Assembly: GCF_028372415.1 (NCBI RefSeq)
Contig: NC_092873.1
Location: 354,454,660 to 354,518,659 of the forward strand
DNA from: Notamacropus eugenii
Lineage: Eukaryota > Chordata > Mammalia > Diprotodontia > Macropodidae
DNA: 64,000 nucleotides
Direction: 5' to 3'
The notes below the pieces were generated by a model. That model saw only the letters and a program-made list of their open reading frames with translations. It was not told the DNA's origin and ran no database searches. Below, piece after piece: positions 60,343-64,000 of the stretch. Both the position numbers and the translations under genes were made by a program. Numbering within the stretch: position 1 is the first letter of the stretch; the number at the start of each line of letters is the position of its first letter.

Positions 60343-60351
60343 TTATCCCAT
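60343..60351 (-). promoter_or_regulatory. Minimal upstream ORF (Met-Gly-stop) in the FBXO47 leader
   Basis: ATG GGA TAA begins at base 10 of the exon and ends 8 nt before the main ATG. Such a short uORF right before the start could force re-initiation or leaky scanning. It is present in the sequence; the effect is inference. Confidence 0.4.
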
Positions 60352-61502
60352 AAATTTCTCCTAGTTTAAAAAAAAAGAGGGGACATGGAGGGAAGAGAAT
60401 TAAAGCAATGGAAAGATTCAAAGAAGATAAAGATGGAAATGAATCCAGCACCATCTTATTGTTGTAGCTTTGCCTCTTGCTCTAGCCAAGCTAAATACTC
60501 TGTTCCACTTACTAGTTCACTTTACTACCTCCATTCCTTTGTTCACATGGTCATCCCTAAGCCTGGGATGCCTTCTTTCTCACCCCTCACTTTCACCTAC
60601 ATTAACTGACATTCTGTTTGGGCCTGCTTAGCATCATAAAATGTAGAAATGGAAAGGACCTCCAACTCTGTAATGGTATAGATCAGAAAACTGAGGCCTG
60701 GAGAGGGGATGTGACTTGCTCAAGGCTAACGCCTCCATTATACTTTACTTAAACTCTCTGGCCAGAAATAATAAAAGTAGCTGACATTTCTTTTAAGGTT
60801 CACAAAATGTTTTACAGACATTTTCTCATTTCTATTTACTTGTATATATTTTGTATTTGCTTATTTGTATATGTTATTCCTCTCCCCTCCCCCCAAGAGA
60901 ATGTAAGGTTCTTGAACATAAAGACTTGTCATTTTGTCTTTATATCCTTACAAGCTAACATATAGCCTAATAGATGCTTGAATAATGTTTGTTGGATTTA
61001 ATTGGATCCCAGCTCTTAGAATTACAGATCTAGACATGGAGGGGATCTCTGGGGCTATCTAGTCCAACCCCCTCATTTTACTGATGAGGAAACTGAGGCC
61101 CAAGGAAGTTAAGTGACTTGCCCATGGTAGCAAGCATCAGAGGCAGGATTGGATCTCAGATCCTCTGACGCTTTTCTATTTTTTTTAAACTGAACCACAC
61201 TGCCTCTGTTATTTATTAGCTAAGCATAACCTTATACAAATTACCTAACTGCTCTAAGATTCATTTGTAAAATGAAGAGATTGTAGTAGATGGCCTGGGA
61301 GGTGACTTCTAGTTCTAGATCTATGATACTATGATTTTTAAAAATGCCCAAATGATAGGTTTGATAGTTTGGTAGGCTACAAATGTCTTCCTATATAAAG
61401 GGGATACAATTTCTGTCTTAGTTAATATGTTACACAATTTATGGAGCTACCTTTGTGGAGTTTGTGTACTTAAGTCATTTGCCATTCAGTATTGCCAGCT
61501 GC

Positions 61503-61735
61503 ATAGGGCAGTTAAGTGATTCAGTGGATAGAATAAAACTTGTTTTCCTGAGTTCTTATCTGGCCTCGGATACTTACTAGCTGTGTGACCCTGGGCAAGA
61601 AACTTAACCCTGTCAGCCTCAGTTTCCTCATCTGTAAAACAGTCTAGAGAAGGAAGTGGCAAACCACTCTTTGCCAAGAAAACCCCAAATAGAGTCATGA
61701 AGCATCAGACCCACTGAAAAATGACTTAAACAACG
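61503..61735 (+). repeat. MAR1 SINE, full length
   Basis: From catagggcagttaagtgatt through gtgaccctgggcaagaaact to agtcatgaagcatcagaccc. CCAGCTG occurs on both sides and may be the target duplication. Confidence 0.75.
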
Positions 61736-62084
61736 TTTCCAGCTGAAACATTTCTAAATCAGTAACTCCTAGTCTAAGGCTTTTTTACTAGCTGAACGAT
61801 ATATGTATGTGAATGAGACTTCCTTCCTCTCTATCATTCCTACCACTACCAAATTATAGGGTCATAAAGCCTAACTACATCTAGAGCCAAAAGGAACCTC
61901 AGAGAGCGTCTAGTCCAGTGGCATCAAAGAAAGGCCAGTAACATTTCCCAAGTACTGCAGGAATCAGATTGAAGTGCAATTGGGAAATATTTAACAAAAT
62001 AAAGATACAACAATACACAGCTAATATTACATTTAAAAATTAGGTTAATATACAGCCAGCAGGGATCCTTATCTATGGATTAGA

Positions 62085-62265
62085 GGCTTCCATTTCATTT
62101 GAGTATGATTCCAATGGTCTAGTCCAATCATTTTACAGATAAGTAAATTGAAGCCCAGCGGAGTTAAGTGATTTGCCCACTATGATACAGATAGGAAGCT
62201 TAACAGGCAGGATTTGAACCCAGAGTCTCTGACCTTAGTCTTTGATGCTACTTTACTTCCTCAAC
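62085..62265 (-). repeat. MIR-type SINE
   Basis: Antisense copy: cattttacagataagtaaat, gcaggatttgaacccagagt. Confidence 0.7.
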
Positions 62266-63640
62266 TCTCCTCCTGTGCAACGTTTCCCAAGCCTTCAATG
62301 TCTTCCCCACTATCCTTGTTGAAACTCTTTCAAGATTTAGCTTAAATACCACTACCTCCATAAACCTAATTCCTAATCCTTAATTCCTTCCTGTTCCCCT
62401 AATCAAAATTTATCTTTCCTTCCTTGGACCTGGCATGACTTTTTGCACTTCTAACATGTGATATGCCAATCCAGGTTGTACTATAGTTAATTGAATACAT
62501 GCAGTATTACTTCAGTACGCTGTCTCTTTGAGAACAAAGTACAACAACCACCAGTAGGTCAATTCTAAGAAGGCAAGGACCGTGTCTTACATATCTTTGT
62601 GTCCACTCTATCTGTTCAATAGCTCCTGTTGAGAAGTCTTTGCACATAGTAGTAAGCTTAACATTTAACTGAACTGAATATATTCCAAGACAAGGAAAAT
62701 CACACCAAGTGTGAAAAATAGTCAAAAAGAGCCATGAACAAGATCAAAATGCTAATCTAAAGTAGGAGTTTCCATCAAACAGCATGGTGCTTCAAAATAA
62801 TTATAAACAGAAAGCAGTTAATGTGTCTTTAAAAATAGTATTTTTCTTTTTGCAGGAAGAAAAAGCAACCAAAAAAAAGAGAGACAAAATATAGATTTCA
62901 AAGACTGTCTATACTGTATTTAAATTAACTAGCTCTAGTATATTAAGATTATAATTCTAAATATATGTTTTATTTTTCACAGACAATGTAACAAATCTCT
63001 TGTTAAATGAACAGAAGTCGAATGGGAAACAACTAAATTTCCCTTTGATTCCATTTTAAGATAAGAATGATTAACTTTCTTTAATGAGAGACTGGACAAC
63101 GACTTGAAGAATGAAGATTTATGGATAGGGTTTATAAAAACCAATAGCTATTTACTTGAATGAAGCAGTTTCTTTTTATATACAAGCAAATGGCCCAACA
63201 TGATTTTGTACCATTTGAATACTGCACTTCAGAAAATACTTAACCTCAGTGCTAATACTATTTGTTTTTTTAAACAATTAAACAATCAAGACATTTCACT
63301 AAAGCACTGCAAATATGCCTGAACAAAATTTATCTTCCGCTTTGTGCCCAGAGTACTGCTCTAGCGAATTTGTCACATATTCATTTAAGGAACTGTACTC
63401 TATTTAACTTATCTTAAATTAGTTACATGATATTCGAAATAAATAAACCCGAAGCTTAAATTTTTACTTGGCTCATGCACAATTTTAGCAGCTTTTAAAA
63501 ACACCACAAAGAACTTCGCCTCACTTTTTATAGCTCATACCCTAAAGACAGACAATTACTAGGTATTTTAAAAAGTCACTTGTTATATTTACAAATGAAA
63601 AGCTCTGTCAATGAAAATAGAAAAGGATAAGACAGCTTAC

Positions 63641-63765
63641 GCTTCTCAGAGGTTCCAACTAAAACATGACACTAAGGAGGGCCTGCAGCTTCCTTCAGTG
63701 ACCCAAGTCCGGTAGTCACCTGTCTTCTGGGACATCCACTTACAACACCTGCGGCTTGACTAAAC
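63641..63765 (-). other. FBXO47: Candidate FBXO47 non-coding first exon
   Basis: On the minus strand TGAGAAGC|gtaagctgtc at 63640/63641 is a good donor, and the sequence before it is the least AT-rich part of this end of the window. Coding exon 1 needs an upstream exon, because it begins at an acceptor 26 nt before the start codon. The 5' limit is a guess; no TATA box or CpG island is evident. Two E-box cores (CACCTG) lie in the same block. Confidence 0.35.
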
Positions 63766-64000
63766 TGGGGAAATAAAAATCAATTTAAAGGGCGACATTT
63801 ACACACACACAATGTTTTCATGCCCTCCAGAGACGAAGGCATTCTTTTGCCACAAACTCACTCTCAGGTGCTCCCCTTACAACAAATGCCCTTCGTTAGT
63901 CCTCACTGGCAAATGCAGGAAATCTTAATGCTCCATCTTTAGGCTGGAAGAGACCCCAGAGGTGGGCCAATCCAAACCCAATCCCATGTTTTGAGGAAGA
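63766..64000. other. Upstream flank of FBXO47
   Basis: No gene seen. The last 70 bases (gctggaagagaccccagagg) look like the start of another old SINE/LINE tail. Confidence 0.4.

Larger units (their letters stand above)
60361..63640 (-). other. FBXO47 first intron
   Basis: Holds L2 3' fragments (60460-60650, 60880-61010, 62265-62680), MIR SINEs (61040-61190, 62085-62265) and a MAR1 SINE (61503-61735). 62.7-63.6 kb looks unique. Confidence 0.6.

Overview
The window looks like nuclear DNA from a marsupial. Long introns with GT/AG splice sites, two recognisable vertebrate genes and very dense interspersed repeats point to a mammal. The repeats (MAR1-type tRNA-derived SINEs, a W-type composite SINE, marsupial-style L1 3' ends, MIR, L2, CR1/L3-like LINEs and short palindromic hAT elements) point to a marsupial. 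The species cannot be named from the sequence alone.

Layout. Positions 1-8583 are an intron of LASP1 on the + strand; the 5' exons (LIM domain, nebulin repeats) lie outside the window. The last three LASP1 coding exons are at 8584-8737, 9442-9560 and 11325-11498, and encode the linker and the C-terminal SH3 domain. A repeat-free 3' UTR of about 3.7 kb ends near 15215. Positions 15.2-28.4 kb are intergenic and packed with retroelements, including a four-level nest at 16.9-19.3 kb. At 28423-28893 a probable terminal exon on the + strand carries a 25-codon ORF for an almost wholly hydrophobic, single-pass microprotein. It has a strong splice acceptor, a good start context and a poly(A) signal, and is the most interesting item here. 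Positions 31-36.9 kb hold a 5'-truncated LINE copy with a 16-bp target duplication and a broken minus-strand L1 into which two SINEs and a 7SL RNA pseudogene have inserted. Positions 36.9-42.3 kb are AT-rich and mostly unique.

From 42.3 to about 63.7 kb, on the - strand, lies the whole FBXO47 gene. It has ten coding exons, all with canonical splice sites and matching phases, that add up to 1356 bp (451 residues plus stop), and probably one non-coding 5' exon. Its introns contain an L1 ORF2 fragment, a 2-kb L2 copy with a decayed reverse-transcriptase frame, a hAT MITE with a perfect 8-bp target duplication, and assorted SINEs.

The order LASP1 - small gene - FBXO47, with LASP1 and FBXO47 converging, matches the human 17q12 neighbourhood as I recall it. 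LASP1 (actin-binding adaptor) and FBXO47 (meiotic F-box protein) have no known joint function; they are syntenic neighbours, not a pathway. No CRISPR array, operon, intact provirus or intact LINE was found.
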